A stretch of DNA of 64,000 bases. It comes from an uncultured Flavobacteriaceae bacterium (lineage in GTDB: Bacteria; Bacteroidota; Bacteroidia; Flavobacteriales; Flavobacteriaceae). Made by a program: the position numbers and the translations under genes. Numbering within the stretch: position 1 is the first letter of the stretch; every line of letters begins with the position of its first letter. Where the stretch lies: the NCBI GenBank assembly GCA_947488435.1, contig CANKZG010000003.1, forward strand, positions 1-64,000, in the 5' to 3' direction. Under the pieces are notes generated by a model. That model ran no database searches. It was given only the letters and a program-made list of their open reading frames with translations, and was not told the DNA's origin. Below are positions 18,678-26,733 of the stretch, piece by piece.

Positions 18678-19565
18678 ATGAAAAATATAGCAGTTTTACT
18701 AACATGTTTCAACCGACGAGAAAAAACTTTGAATTGTCTTGAAGCGTTTAATATAGCTCTGAAAGTATTTCAAGAACAACATCCGTTAAAGGTACAGATA
18801 TATCTTACCGATGACGGCTCAACAGATGGTACTGCAGAAGCTGTGCTTAAAAATTATCCGACCACAAAAATTATACAAGGAACTGGAGATTTATTTTGGG
18901 CAAATGGGATGCGAAGCAGTTGGAATGCAGCATTAAAAAGCGATTACGATGCCTATTTATTATTGAATGATGACACCACAGTATATAAGGATGTTATTTT
19001 TGAATTGTATAAAACGCATACCTATTGTTTAAATACCTACAATGAAGCTGGTATTTATGTTGGCGCTACCGAAAATCAAAAAACTAAAGAATTAACTTAT
19101 AGCGGAGCCGTAGTAACTAATTTTTTTACCGCTTCAATAAAAGTTATTGTACCTGATGGTGTTAGTTATCAAAGGTGCGATTTTGGAAACGCGAATATCA
19201 TGCTAGTCCCCAAAGAAGTGGTTAAAAAGATTGGAATACTCTCTGCTGGATATTCTCATGGAAAGGCAGATTATGATTATACGATGATGGCTAGAAAAAC
19301 AAAAATTCCTGCACTTATAGGACCAAAAATCGTTGGGCATTGTGTTTATGATCATGACCATTATTATGTAAATTGGGAAAACAAAAGTTTAGCTGAACGA
19401 TGGAAGGTGCTTTACAGTCCTACAGGAATTGATTTTAAGTCTCAATTGAAGTTCAATAGAAAATTTTTTCCATTTAGACTCCCATTAGTGCTGCTGTCTG
19501 GTTACTTTAAGTTACTCTTTCCCAAAATTTACCTAAGACGATTTAACCTTAAACACAAAGAGTAA
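18678..19565 (+). CDS. Glycosyltransferase family 2, rhamnosyltransferase-like
   Basis: 295-residue GT-A enzyme. It begins IAVLLTCFNRREKTLNCL, with IYLTDDGSTDGTAEAV (about 47-62), GDLFWANGMRSSWNAAL and the DxD-type LLLNDDTTVY (about 95-104). The FWANGMR segment is typical of the rhamnosyl/WbbL-like branch of GT2, although the donor cannot be read from it. Its stop codon overlaps the start of the next GT4 by one base (TAATG), so the two are probably translated together. Confidence 0.87.
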   Translation: MKNIAVLLTCFNRREKTLNCLEAFNIALKVFQEQHPLKVQIYLTDDGSTDGTAEAVLKNYPTTKIIQGTGDLFWANGMRSSWNAALKSDYDAYLLLNDDTTVYKDVIFELYKTHTYCLNTYNEAGIYVGATENQKTKELTYSGAVVTNFFTASIKVIVPDGVSYQRCDFGNANIMLVPKEVVKKIGILSAGYSHGKADYDYTMMARKTKIPALIGPKIVGHCVYDHDHYYVNWENKSLAERWKVLYSPTGIDFKSQLKFNRKFFPFRLPLVLLSGYFKLLFPKIYLRRFNLKHKE

Positions 19566-20749
19566 TGCCCAAACTTCACTTAATAGCACTTTCCTATGCG
19601 GATAGAGGACATACCAAAGAGTACGTTACAAATTTCTGTAATAAATTGCGTGAAAAATTTGATATTGTTCTTTATGTAGCATCTGTAACTCCTGTGGACG
19701 TTCCCGTTGGAATTTCAGTAGAATATATCGATGTGGATATCACCAAGCTGAAAGCTGAAAATTTCTTAAAATATGGGAAATTCTCAAACCTGTTTAAAAA
19801 TTTTAAAAAACAAAATTTACATATTTCCTATTGTAAACAAATAATTAAACAGAAAATTAAAAGCGAGGATACCGTCTATATTATGGATCATACGGCGCTG
19901 TCTTTAATTCCTATTTTTAAAGGCTTAAAAAAGGTCAAACCAAAAATATTTCTATGGATTCATAGTGCTCGATTCGATTCCAAAGATTTTATTTATCATA
20001 TCTATAAAACTGGTATGAAATTTATTTTCAACAACTATGTTTCAAAATCTTTAACTGGAGTAGTTGTAAATGGAGATATTATCAAGGAACGTTTGCCCCA
20101 ACATTTGAACTTTCCAAAAGAAAAAATTCATACCATTCAATATCCGAGCGAAATAGAATATAAAATGGTTGGTAAAGAAGTTGCAAGAAAATCACTTCGC
20201 ATTCCTCCGAATGAAAATGTAGTTCTTTTTTTTGGGGGACTCCGTACAGACAAAAATATTGAAGAAGTCATAAGAGCTACAGCAAAATCAAAAATCAAAC
20301 CGCTATTACTCATAGCAGGTTCCGAAAGCACTGTATCTCAAAATACAATAAATGAGTGGCTAAAAAAACACCATCATGAAAATTATTTCTTAGACATCTC
20401 ATATGTGACTGAGGAAAATATGGCATTGTATTATAGTGCTAGCGACGTATTACTACTTACATATATGAGCGAATCCGCATCGCAGAGTGGTCCTTTATCT
20501 CTAGCAAGAGAGTTTTTACTGCCGGCAATAGTAACAGACACTGGAGAGATTGGGTACTACATCAAGCATAATGAAATCGGACTTGTAGCATCGCCAACGG
20601 TTAAAGATGATTTTATAACTCAATTAAACCATTTCTTTGAGCATCCGGATTTACGAGAAAGTTTATCCAGAAATTTGGAAAAAGCTAAAAAAGCCTATTC
20701 CTGGGATGTGGCTGCTCAAAAATATATAGAAATGTTTTTTAACGCATAA
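19565..20749 (+). CDS. Glycosyltransferase family 4
   Basis: 394-residue GT-B protein. The N-terminal half begins LHLIALSYADRGHTKEYVT. The C-terminal nucleotide-sugar half starts VVLFFGGLRTDKNIEEVIRA (about 220). It ends with the donor-site region SESASQSGPLSLAREF followed by IVTDTGEIGYYI (about 300-330). As in the GT4 at 10.6 kb, a QSGxL motif stands where many GT4 enzymes have E-x7-E. The start codon overlaps the previous GT2 stop. A 170-bp gap follows before the sulfotransferase. Confidence 0.85.
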   Translation: MPKLHLIALSYADRGHTKEYVTNFCNKLREKFDIVLYVASVTPVDVPVGISVEYIDVDITKLKAENFLKYGKFSNLFKNFKKQNLHISYCKQIIKQKIKSEDTVYIMDHTALSLIPIFKGLKKVKPKIFLWIHSARFDSKDFIYHIYKTGMKFIFNNYVSKSLTGVVVNGDIIKERLPQHLNFPKEKIHTIQYPSEIEYKMVGKEVARKSLRIPPNENVVLFFGGLRTDKNIEEVIRATAKSKIKPLLLIAGSESTVSQNTINEWLKKHHHENYFLDISYVTEENMALYYSASDVLLLTYMSESASQSGPLSLAREFLLPAIVTDTGEIGYYIKHNEIGLVASPTVKDDFITQLNHFFEHPDLRESLSRNLEKAKKAYSWDVAAQKYIEMFFNA

Positions 20750-20919
20750 AACAATTATATTTATTGAATATTATAAGAGTAGCAAAATAATAGATTACTC
20801 ATAAATAAGCATTCTAACATAAAATAATCATAGGTTAACGAATAAACTATGTAAAAAACATACTTTTAAGCAAGTTTGCACCTTAATTTAGGATATCTGA
20901 ATAAATAAAAACATCAAAC

Positions 20920-21573
20920 ATGATATTATCGCATAGCAAAAAATTCATTTTCATACATAATTATAAGGTAGCTGGAACCAGTGTTCGAAATGCCCTTAAG
21001 CCATATAATAATAGAACTTTCATGGCTTCAAGTCTTGGTGATAAACTTAAATTATTGAAAGGAGATTATCCAAAGATATATTCGCAAGATTTTGATCATC
21101 ATGTTAGTGCTCCCGAACTACAATCTCAGCTTTCATCAGAAATTTTTAATTCTTATTATAAATTTGGATTTACACGTAACCCATGGGATTGGCAAGTATC
21201 GCTTTACAAATTTATGCTAAAGCGAGAAGATCATAAGCAACATGAACTTATGAAATCTATCGGTTCGTTTGATGAGTATATTGATTGGCGCGTACATGAA
21301 GATTTAAAGCTTCAAAAACGGTTTTTCTATGTAGGGGATGATTCTTTAATGGATTTTATAGGAAAAATGGAAAATTTGGATGACGATTTTGCTAAAATAT
21401 GTGCTAATATAGGTGTGAAATCCGAATTACCTAGACTTAACGCTAGTCGAAAAAAATCCGACAGTTTTCTAAACTATTATTCGCAAAAATCTATTGATAT
21501 GGTTAATGAAGCTTTTCAAGAAGACATACAATTGTTTGGCTATTCAAAACCTCAATTAAATTCAGATCAATAA
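20920..21573 (+). CDS. Sulfotransferase family protein (first of two)
   Basis: 217-residue cytoplasmic carbohydrate sulfotransferase-like protein. The 5'-phosphosulfate loop is FIFIHNYKVAGTSVRNAL (about 9-26). The 3'-phosphate motif is FGFTRNPWDWQVSLYKF (about 83-99). Together these form the PAPS-binding signature. It would transfer sulfate from PAPS to a sugar hydroxyl of the repeat unit. It closes the rightward block and its stop codon abuts the stop codon of the second sulfotransferase. A CAAGTTTGC sequence at about 20872-20880 resembles a -7 box with one mismatch. Confidence 0.85.
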   Translation: MILSHSKKFIFIHNYKVAGTSVRNALKPYNNRTFMASSLGDKLKLLKGDYPKIYSQDFDHHVSAPELQSQLSSEIFNSYYKFGFTRNPWDWQVSLYKFMLKREDHKQHELMKSIGSFDEYIDWRVHEDLKLQKRFFYVGDDSLMDFIGKMENLDDDFAKICANIGVKSELPRLNASRKKSDSFLNYYSQKSIDMVNEAFQEDIQLFGYSKPQLNSDQ

Positions 21574-22299
21574 TTATTGGATGCTGTAGTTATTTTCAAG
21601 AGCTGGAATGTGATTTGAATATGATCCATCAAAATGATACCCTAATCCTTCAATGTCTTTTCTAAAATAGGAAAAGATTAATTTTTTAGTGTTTTCATCA
21701 TAATAATCGCGGTAATCTTTTGATTTGCGGTTTATGGAGGGGTTTTTATGTTCTAATGACCTATTCTTTCTTAGTTGCAACTTGCTACTTACAAATTCAA
21801 TATCTGAATTCATTGTTTCGAATCGACCGATATGATTAACGATAATAGCTCCCGTCTCGGGATTTGAAGCGAAGTCCAACTGTAACCTTGGTTTTTTTGA
21901 AATATGCCATTTTGCAAACTCTGGAAAAGTCATTTCTGAAACGGTCTTATGGTCTACATGCACCTTAGATTGGATAATGTAGAAATATAAACTCACCATA
22001 AGATCATATGGATTACGAACAAAAATAAAAGAAAAGTAAGAGTTGTATTTTTTTTCTCCTAAAAACCTTAAAATGTCGATCGCGGGTGCATGTTTATGAA
22101 CACCCGTAAACTGTTTTTGACCGTGATCATGCCATTTCATAATTCTAATGATAACTGAAATCACCTTTTGAGAGAACCAAAAATCAAAAACTAATCTATC
22201 TCTCAATCTAGCATAAGGTAAAAATATATTGGTAATGGACGTTCCTGCGGTCTTATAGATATGAACAAAAACAAATTTTTTCCTATGAGATATCAGCAT
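21574..22299 (-). CDS. Sulfotransferase family protein (second of two)
   Basis: 241-residue paralogue of its neighbour. The start (MLISHRKKFVFVHIYKTAGT) carries the 5'-phosphosulfate loop. FSFIFVRNPYDLMVSLYFY (about 90-108) is the 3'-phosphate motif. It lies downstream of cysN (54-bp gap) and looks like the last gene of the cysQ-DUF2061-cysC-cysD-cysN operon, linking PAPS supply to use. It is tail-to-tail with the first sulfotransferase with no bases between the stops. Two enzymes suggest two sulfation positions or acceptors. Confidence 0.85.
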   Translation of the reverse strand: MLISHRKKFVFVHIYKTAGTSITNIFLPYARLRDRLVFDFWFSQKVISVIIRIMKWHDHGQKQFTGVHKHAPAIDILRFLGEKKYNSYFSFIFVRNPYDLMVSLYFYIIQSKVHVDHKTVSEMTFPEFAKWHISKKPRLQLDFASNPETGAIIVNHIGRFETMNSDIEFVSSKLQLRKNRSLEHKNPSINRKSKDYRDYYDENTKKLIFSYFRKDIEGLGYHFDGSYSNHIPALENNYSIQ

Positions 22300-22353
22300 A
22301 TCGGGTAATTATCATTTGTAATAAACATAAAATATAGCTCGTCAGAAAAAAAA

Positions 22354-23601
22354 TTATACAATCATTCCGGCAGCTACAGTTTCATTGGTGCTTTCATCTA
22401 CTAGTATAATACTTCCTGTAGATCTATTTTCTCGATATGAGTCAACCATCAATGGTTTTGTGGTTCGTATTCTAACTTTCCCTATTTCATTCATTGTCAA
22501 ACTTTTATCTTCAAAATTTCTAGACAATGTATTAATATCAATCTTATAAATTACTTCCTTAATCATTGCAGTTTGATCATTAGTAGTATGTCTAATTAAG
22601 TATTTGGTGCGTGGCCGAATACCATCTTCATTCAACCAACAAATTAAGACTTCTAAATCCTGAGCAGCCTCTGGTTTATTATTGGTTCTTACAATCATAT
22701 CCCCTCTTCCCACATCAATATCATCTTCTAAAGTCAAAGCTATAGACATCGGTGCGTGAGCTTCTTTAAGTTCTCCAGACGGACCGTTTATAGATTTCAC
22801 AACTGACGAAAACCCTGATGGCATGGCAGTAACAGCATCTCCTACTCTTATAATTCCACTAGCTAAACGTCCGGCATATCCCCGATAATCTATAAAACCA
22901 TCTCTTTGAGGTCGAAGTACCGTTTGAACTGGAAATCTAACATCTACCATATTATGATCGCTACTGATATGCATGGTCTCCAATGTATGTAGTAAAGGAG
23001 ATCCGTTGTACCATTTCATATTTTCTGAACGGGCTACAACATTATCCCCTAATAGCGCACTTATTGGAACAAAACGAATATCTTTCACAAAAAGTTTTGA
23101 AGAGAATTCTTCAAATTCCTTAATTATTGCATCGTAGGCGTCTTCTTTAAAATCAACTAAATCCATTTTATTTATACATACAATCAAATGTGGTATTTGA
23201 AGAAGTGATGCAATAAATGCGTGTCTTTTAGTTTGCTCAATAACACCGTGTCTGGCATCTATAAGAATCAATGCTACATTGGCCGTGGAAGCTCCAGTCA
23301 CCATGTTTCTTGTATATTGAATATGCCCTGGAGTATCTGCAATTATAAACTTTCGCTTAGGTGTTGTAAAGTAACGGTAAGCAACGTCTATAGTAATTCC
23401 TTGTTCACGTTCATCTTTTAAACCATCCGTAAATAAAGCGAGGTCTACCTGTTCATGTCCCTTCTTTTTACTGGTATTTTCTACCGCCAAAAGTTGATCT
23501 TCAAAAATTGATTTTGAGTCGTACAGTAAACGTCCTATTAAAGTGCTTTTTCCGTCATCTACACTTCCTGCTGTTGTAAATCTAAGTAGTTGATTATTCA
23601 C
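22354..23601 (-). CDS. cysN: Sulfate adenylyltransferase subunit 1 (GTPase)
   Basis: GTP-hydrolysing subunit of ATP sulfurylase, which with CysD makes adenosine 5'-phosphosulfate. At 415 residues it has G1 AGSVDDGKST (about 11-20), the switch region DEREQGITIDVAYR, G3 DTPGH and G4 NKMD, followed by two beta-barrel domains. There is no fused APS kinase domain; the kinase is the separate cysC gene. An 11-bp gap separates it from cysD. Confidence 0.96.
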   Translation of the reverse strand: MNNQLLRFTTAGSVDDGKSTLIGRLLYDSKSIFEDQLLAVENTSKKKGHEQVDLALFTDGLKDEREQGITIDVAYRYFTTPKRKFIIADTPGHIQYTRNMVTGASTANVALILIDARHGVIEQTKRHAFIASLLQIPHLIVCINKMDLVDFKEDAYDAIIKEFEEFSSKLFVKDIRFVPISALLGDNVVARSENMKWYNGSPLLHTLETMHISSDHNMVDVRFPVQTVLRPQRDGFIDYRGYAGRLASGIIRVGDAVTAMPSGFSSVVKSINGPSGELKEAHAPMSIALTLEDDIDVGRGDMIVRTNNKPEAAQDLEVLICWLNEDGIRPRTKYLIRHTTNDQTAMIKEVIYKIDINTLSRNFEDKSLTMNEIGKVRIRTTKPLMVDSYRENRSTGSIILVDESTNETVAAGMIV

Positions 23602-23612
23602 TATATAATAAT

Positions 23613-24518
23613 TTAAAAGTATCCTTGTTTTTTTCTATCTTCCATTGCCGTTTCTGACCTTTTATCATCAGAACGATTACCGCGTTCTGTCTGTCTCATT
23701 GCTGAAACTTCTTCAACAATTTTTTCTAAGGTATCTGCGTCAGATTCTATTCCTCCAGTGATCGTAATATCTCCTAAAGTTCTAAACCGTATTTTTTTGG
23801 TTTCGACAACTTCATTTTCTTCTAACTTTAAAAATTCAGAATTGGGAATCCAAGAATTACTTCTCCAAACAACCTCCCTTTCATGAGCGATATATAAAGA
23901 AGGAATGGCAATTTTTTCTCTTTTAATATAATTCCAAACGTCCATTTCTGTCCAATTACTAATTGGAAAAGCTCTAAAATGTTCTCCCTCAAAATGTTTT
24001 CCATTAAACAAATTCCATAATTCAGGGCGTTGATTCTTGGGATTCCATTGTCCAAATTCATCGCGATGAGAGAAGAAACGTTCTTTTGCTCGTGCCTTTT
24101 CTTCATCTCTCCTACCGCCACCTATAGCACAATCTATCTTATTTGTTTCAATGGCATCTAACAAAGTTGTTATTTGTAACGCGTTTCGTGTAGCGTTTTT
24201 ACCTTTCTCCTCTTTTACTCTACCTTCATCTATAGATTCCTGCACAGAGCCAACAATTAGTCTTACTCCAAATTCTTCAATTAGGTCATCCCTAAATTGT
24301 ATGGTTTCAGGAAAGTTATGCCCTGTATCTACGTGCATAAGAGCGAAAGGTATTTTACTTGGATAAAAGGCTTTCTTAGCTAAATGAGCAACCAAAATGG
24401 AATCTTTTCCACCAGAGAATAAAATAACTGGATTTTGAAATTGCGCCCATACTTCACGAAGAATATAGATCGCTTCAGATTCTAATTCATCTAAATAATC
24501 TAGATAGTACTTTGCCAT
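23613..24518 (-). CDS. cysD: Sulfate adenylyltransferase subunit 2
   Basis: Catalytic subunit of ATP sulfurylase, 301 residues, usual length. It has the PP-loop FSGGKDSILVAHLAKKAF (about 34-51), DTGHNFPET, a GGGRRDEEKARAKER motif, and WTEMDVWNYI. The C-terminus carries the usual RGGRxxD-like RGNRSDD segment and ends KQGYF, as in other CysD proteins. It is packed between cysC (2-bp gap) and cysN. No cysH, cysI or cysJ reductase is nearby, so the product is probably directed to sulfation. Confidence 0.96.
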   Translation of the reverse strand: MAKYYLDYLDELESEAIYILREVWAQFQNPVILFSGGKDSILVAHLAKKAFYPSKIPFALMHVDTGHNFPETIQFRDDLIEEFGVRLIVGSVQESIDEGRVKEEKGKNATRNALQITTLLDAIETNKIDCAIGGGRRDEEKARAKERFFSHRDEFGQWNPKNQRPELWNLFNGKHFEGEHFRAFPISNWTEMDVWNYIKREKIAIPSLYIAHEREVVWRSNSWIPNSEFLKLEENEVVETKKIRFRTLGDITITGGIESDADTLEKIVEEVSAMRQTERGNRSDDKRSETAMEDRKKQGYF

Positions 24519-24520
24519 TC

Positions 24521-25111
24521 TTATTTTTTTAATTTGGTTTTTATTTGGTCAAATATATGATTTGCAGCGGTTTCTACCGAAAATTTTTCATTTACTTCAA
24601 CATCAGGATTCTTTGGGTGTTCATAAGGTGCCGAAATACCCGTCATATTAGTGATCTCTCCGTTACGCGCTTTTTTATAAAGGCCTTTTACGTCTCTTTT
24701 TTCACAAACCTCCAACGAAGTACTTACATATACTTCAACATAGTTTTCTTCTCCAACAGTTTGTTTAATAAAATCTCGATCTTTTATATAAGGAGCAACA
24801 AAAGCGGCTAACACTACAATTCCTGCATCAACAAAAAGCTTAGCGATCTCTCCTATTCTTCTGTTATTTTCTGAACGATCTTCTGCACTAAAAGTTAAAC
24901 CCTTATTAATACCTCGTCTTATATTATCCCCATCAAGAACATATGTTTTAATTCCTTCCTTGAATAATTTTTGTTCCAAAGCATTTGCTATGGTAGATTT
25001 ACCTGAACCAGATAATCCTGTAAAAAAAATAAGAAATGAAGTGTGCCCATTTATTTTGTTTCTTGTTTTTCTGCAGATTTTATAGTCCTGCTCAAAGATA
25101 TTACTATCCAT
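24521..25111 (-). CDS. cysC: Adenylylsulfate (APS) kinase
   Basis: Phosphorylates APS to PAPS, the sulfate donor for both sulfotransferases here. It has 196 residues with the P-loop FTGLSGSGKSTIANALE (about 30-46), LDGDNIRRGIN, FSAEDRSENNRRI and the conserved KDRDFIKQ and GLYKKARNGEI segments. Gaps to the flanking cysD and DUF2061 genes are 2 bp each, so it is clearly part of the operon. Confidence 0.96.
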   Translation of the reverse strand: MDSNIFEQDYKICRKTRNKINGHTSFLIFFTGLSGSGKSTIANALEQKLFKEGIKTYVLDGDNIRRGINKGLTFSAEDRSENNRRIGEIAKLFVDAGIVVLAAFVAPYIKDRDFIKQTVGEENYVEVYVSTSLEVCEKRDVKGLYKKARNGEITNMTGISAPYEHPKNPDVEVNEKFSVETAANHIFDQIKTKLKK

Positions 25112-25113
25112 AT

Positions 25114-25524
25114 TTATGATGTGATTTTTTTATTAAATCCAAAGTTTATTTTGTACCACGTCCGTTCATGCAAATAATAAAGTATCATTTTAGTAACGAC
25201 TTCCACTAGTCCAATTTTAAAGCCTGTTAAAGGATTACCGCTTATTATCCAAGAAAGTATAACGGTATCCGTTGTTCCTACTAACCTCCATGTTAATGTC
25301 TTAAAAATATGTCGTTTTCTACTTTCACTTATGGGTAATCTGAGCCACATCCGTTCATGTAAATAATACAAAATCATTTTGGTAATTACTTCTGTAAAAC
25401 CAATTTTTAAACCCATTAGAGGATTTCCAGTTATTATCCAGGATAATACAATCGTATCTAATGTGCCGATAATACGCCAAGTTATCGTTTTTGCAATATG
25501 TCTTTTGGCAGATATCTTTCTCAT
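25114..25524 (-). CDS. DUF2061 membrane protein with two tandem repeats
   Basis: 136-residue protein made of two DUF2061 units, residues about 7-60 and 70-123, offset by 63 residues. By direct comparison they are identical at 40 of 54 positions. Each reads KRHI-K-T-TWR, then an SWII-GNPL hydrophobic stretch, then KMILYYLHER-W. Each unit should form one or two short membrane helices. The ATG at 25522-25524 is preferred to the TTG six codons earlier, which would overlap cysQ. Function is unknown. Its place between cysQ and cysC, with gaps of 4 and 2 bp, suggests a role in sulfate handling, possibly at the membrane. Confidence 0.85.
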   Translation of the reverse strand: MRKISAKRHIAKTITWRIIGTLDTIVLSWIITGNPLMGLKIGFTEVITKMILYYLHERMWLRLPISESRKRHIFKTLTWRLVGTTDTVILSWIISGNPLTGFKIGLVEVVTKMILYYLHERTWYKINFGFNKKITS

Positions 25525-25528
25525 GGTG

Positions 25529-26329
25529 CTAGCTACCAACAATGAAATGACTATTTAATAAGTTCTCTTTATTATATTCCAAAGATTCATTGGTTTCCTT
25601 AGAAATTACCGTAATACCTACTGCATTGCAAATCGCTTGTCCGGCCGCTGTATCCCATTCCATTGTAGGGGCAAATCTAGGGTAAATATGAGCAGATCCT
25701 TCTGCAACTAAACAAAACTTTAAAGAACTTCCTTTAGATACAACTTCAACTGATTTATATTTAACATCTAGATCCTCAATAAATGTTTTTGTTTCGTCAT
25801 TCATGTGAGATCGACTGCCAACAACTTTTATGGGGTGATTAGTAGATTTTGTTAATGGTGAAATCTCATTCTCAACTATAGTCAGTGTTTCCGGAATTTC
25901 ATGATTTTCTCCAAGTTCAATTTTATATGATTTCTTGGAAGCAGTATCGCCTATATAAAGGTGTCTTAACACTGGTGCATAAATTACTCCAAATTTGGGT
26001 TGACCATTCTCAACTCGGGCAATATTTACAGTAAACTCTCCATTTCTTTTAATAAATTCTTTGGTTCCATCTAAAGGATCTACAACCCAACATTCTGGCC
26101 AATCTTTCCTTGCTTCATAATCCAGTTGTTTATTTTCTTCACTTATTATGGGTATAGATGTACCTTCTAAAAACGAATTAATCACATCATTTGCAGAAAT
26201 ATCAGCTTTGGTCAACGGAGAAGCGTCGTTCTTTATTTGAACCATAAAGTCCTCCTCGTTGTAAATTTTCATTATTGCTTTTCCAGCCAGTACTGCTGCC
26301 TTTACTGCCGTCTTATTTGTTTTATTCAT
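25529..26329 (-). CDS. cysQ: 3'(2'),5'-bisphosphate nucleotidase
   Basis: Hydrolyses PAP, the by-product of sulfotransferases, to AMP and can also act on PAPS. The 266-residue protein has the inositol-monophosphatase fold. Metal-site motifs are PIISEEN (about 79-85), WVVDPLDGTKEFI (about 103-115) and, near the C-terminus, MEWDTAAGQAIC. It is the first gene of the leftward PAPS operon, upstream of DUF2061 by 4 bp. It would relieve product inhibition during sulfation. Confidence 0.95.
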   Translation of the reverse strand: MNKTNKTAVKAAVLAGKAIMKIYNEEDFMVQIKNDASPLTKADISANDVINSFLEGTSIPIISEENKQLDYEARKDWPECWVVDPLDGTKEFIKRNGEFTVNIARVENGQPKFGVIYAPVLRHLYIGDTASKKSYKIELGENHEIPETLTIVENEISPLTKSTNHPIKVVGSRSHMNDETKTFIEDLDVKYKSVEVVSKGSSLKFCLVAEGSAHIYPRFAPTMEWDTAAGQAICNAVGITVISKETNESLEYNKENLLNSHFIVGS

Positions 26330-26442
26330 CTCGTAAATCTTTGCGTCAAATTTTTAGGTACTCCTTAAATTATATATTCAATTATATGCATATGCAGATA
26401 TCTATTTTTTGCCCATAATCAAACGTGAAAATTGACTTTATA

Positions 26443-26459
26443 TTTTAACATTGTTAAAA
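26443..26459. promoter_or_regulatory. 17-bp palindrome, possible operator of the PAPS operon
   Basis: TTTTAACATTGTTAAAA: two perfect 8-bp arms around one central T, 114 bp upstream of the cysQ start. The size and symmetry suit a dimeric repressor site. The low GC raises the chance of coincidence. Confidence 0.4.
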
Positions 26460-26674
26460 AAAGTGTTACTTGTTGATTTTATTGCAATTAATCTAAAAAC
26501 AAAAAATTATAGCAACAAGGGGGAAGTTTTTGAAATGCTGCTGAACTAAAAAAAATGTCATCTTATAGGACATAAAAGGATTAGTAAAACACTATTCTAG
26601 AAAATCAGTAAAACGGATGTAAAGATAATAAACTTTATAGGTTATTATTCGGTATAACGACGGTAAAATGTAAT

Positions 26675-26709
26675 AAAAAAACAACCCTTTCTAAAAGGGT
26701 TGTTTTTTT
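26675..26709 (-). terminator. Strong rho-independent terminator, bidirectional in form
   Basis: A 16-bp perfect stem (26675-26690 with 26694-26709) closes a 3-base loop. The core is AACAACCCTTT/AAAGGGTTGTT with flanking A7/T7 runs, so it can work on both strands. It sits 25 bp past the stop of the leftward beta-helix gene. Confidence 0.9.
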
Positions 26710-26733
26710 AAATATTATAGCAAAACCTATAGA

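Larger units (their letters stand above)
26330..26733. other. Intergenic region, 404 bp, upstream of cysQ
   Basis: No gene is seen. It carries a 17-bp palindrome (26443-26459) on the cysQ side and a strong hairpin terminator (26675-26709) on the side of the beta-helix gene. The cysQ promoter should be here, but no exact TAnnTTTG match on the minus strand was found. Confidence 0.6.
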
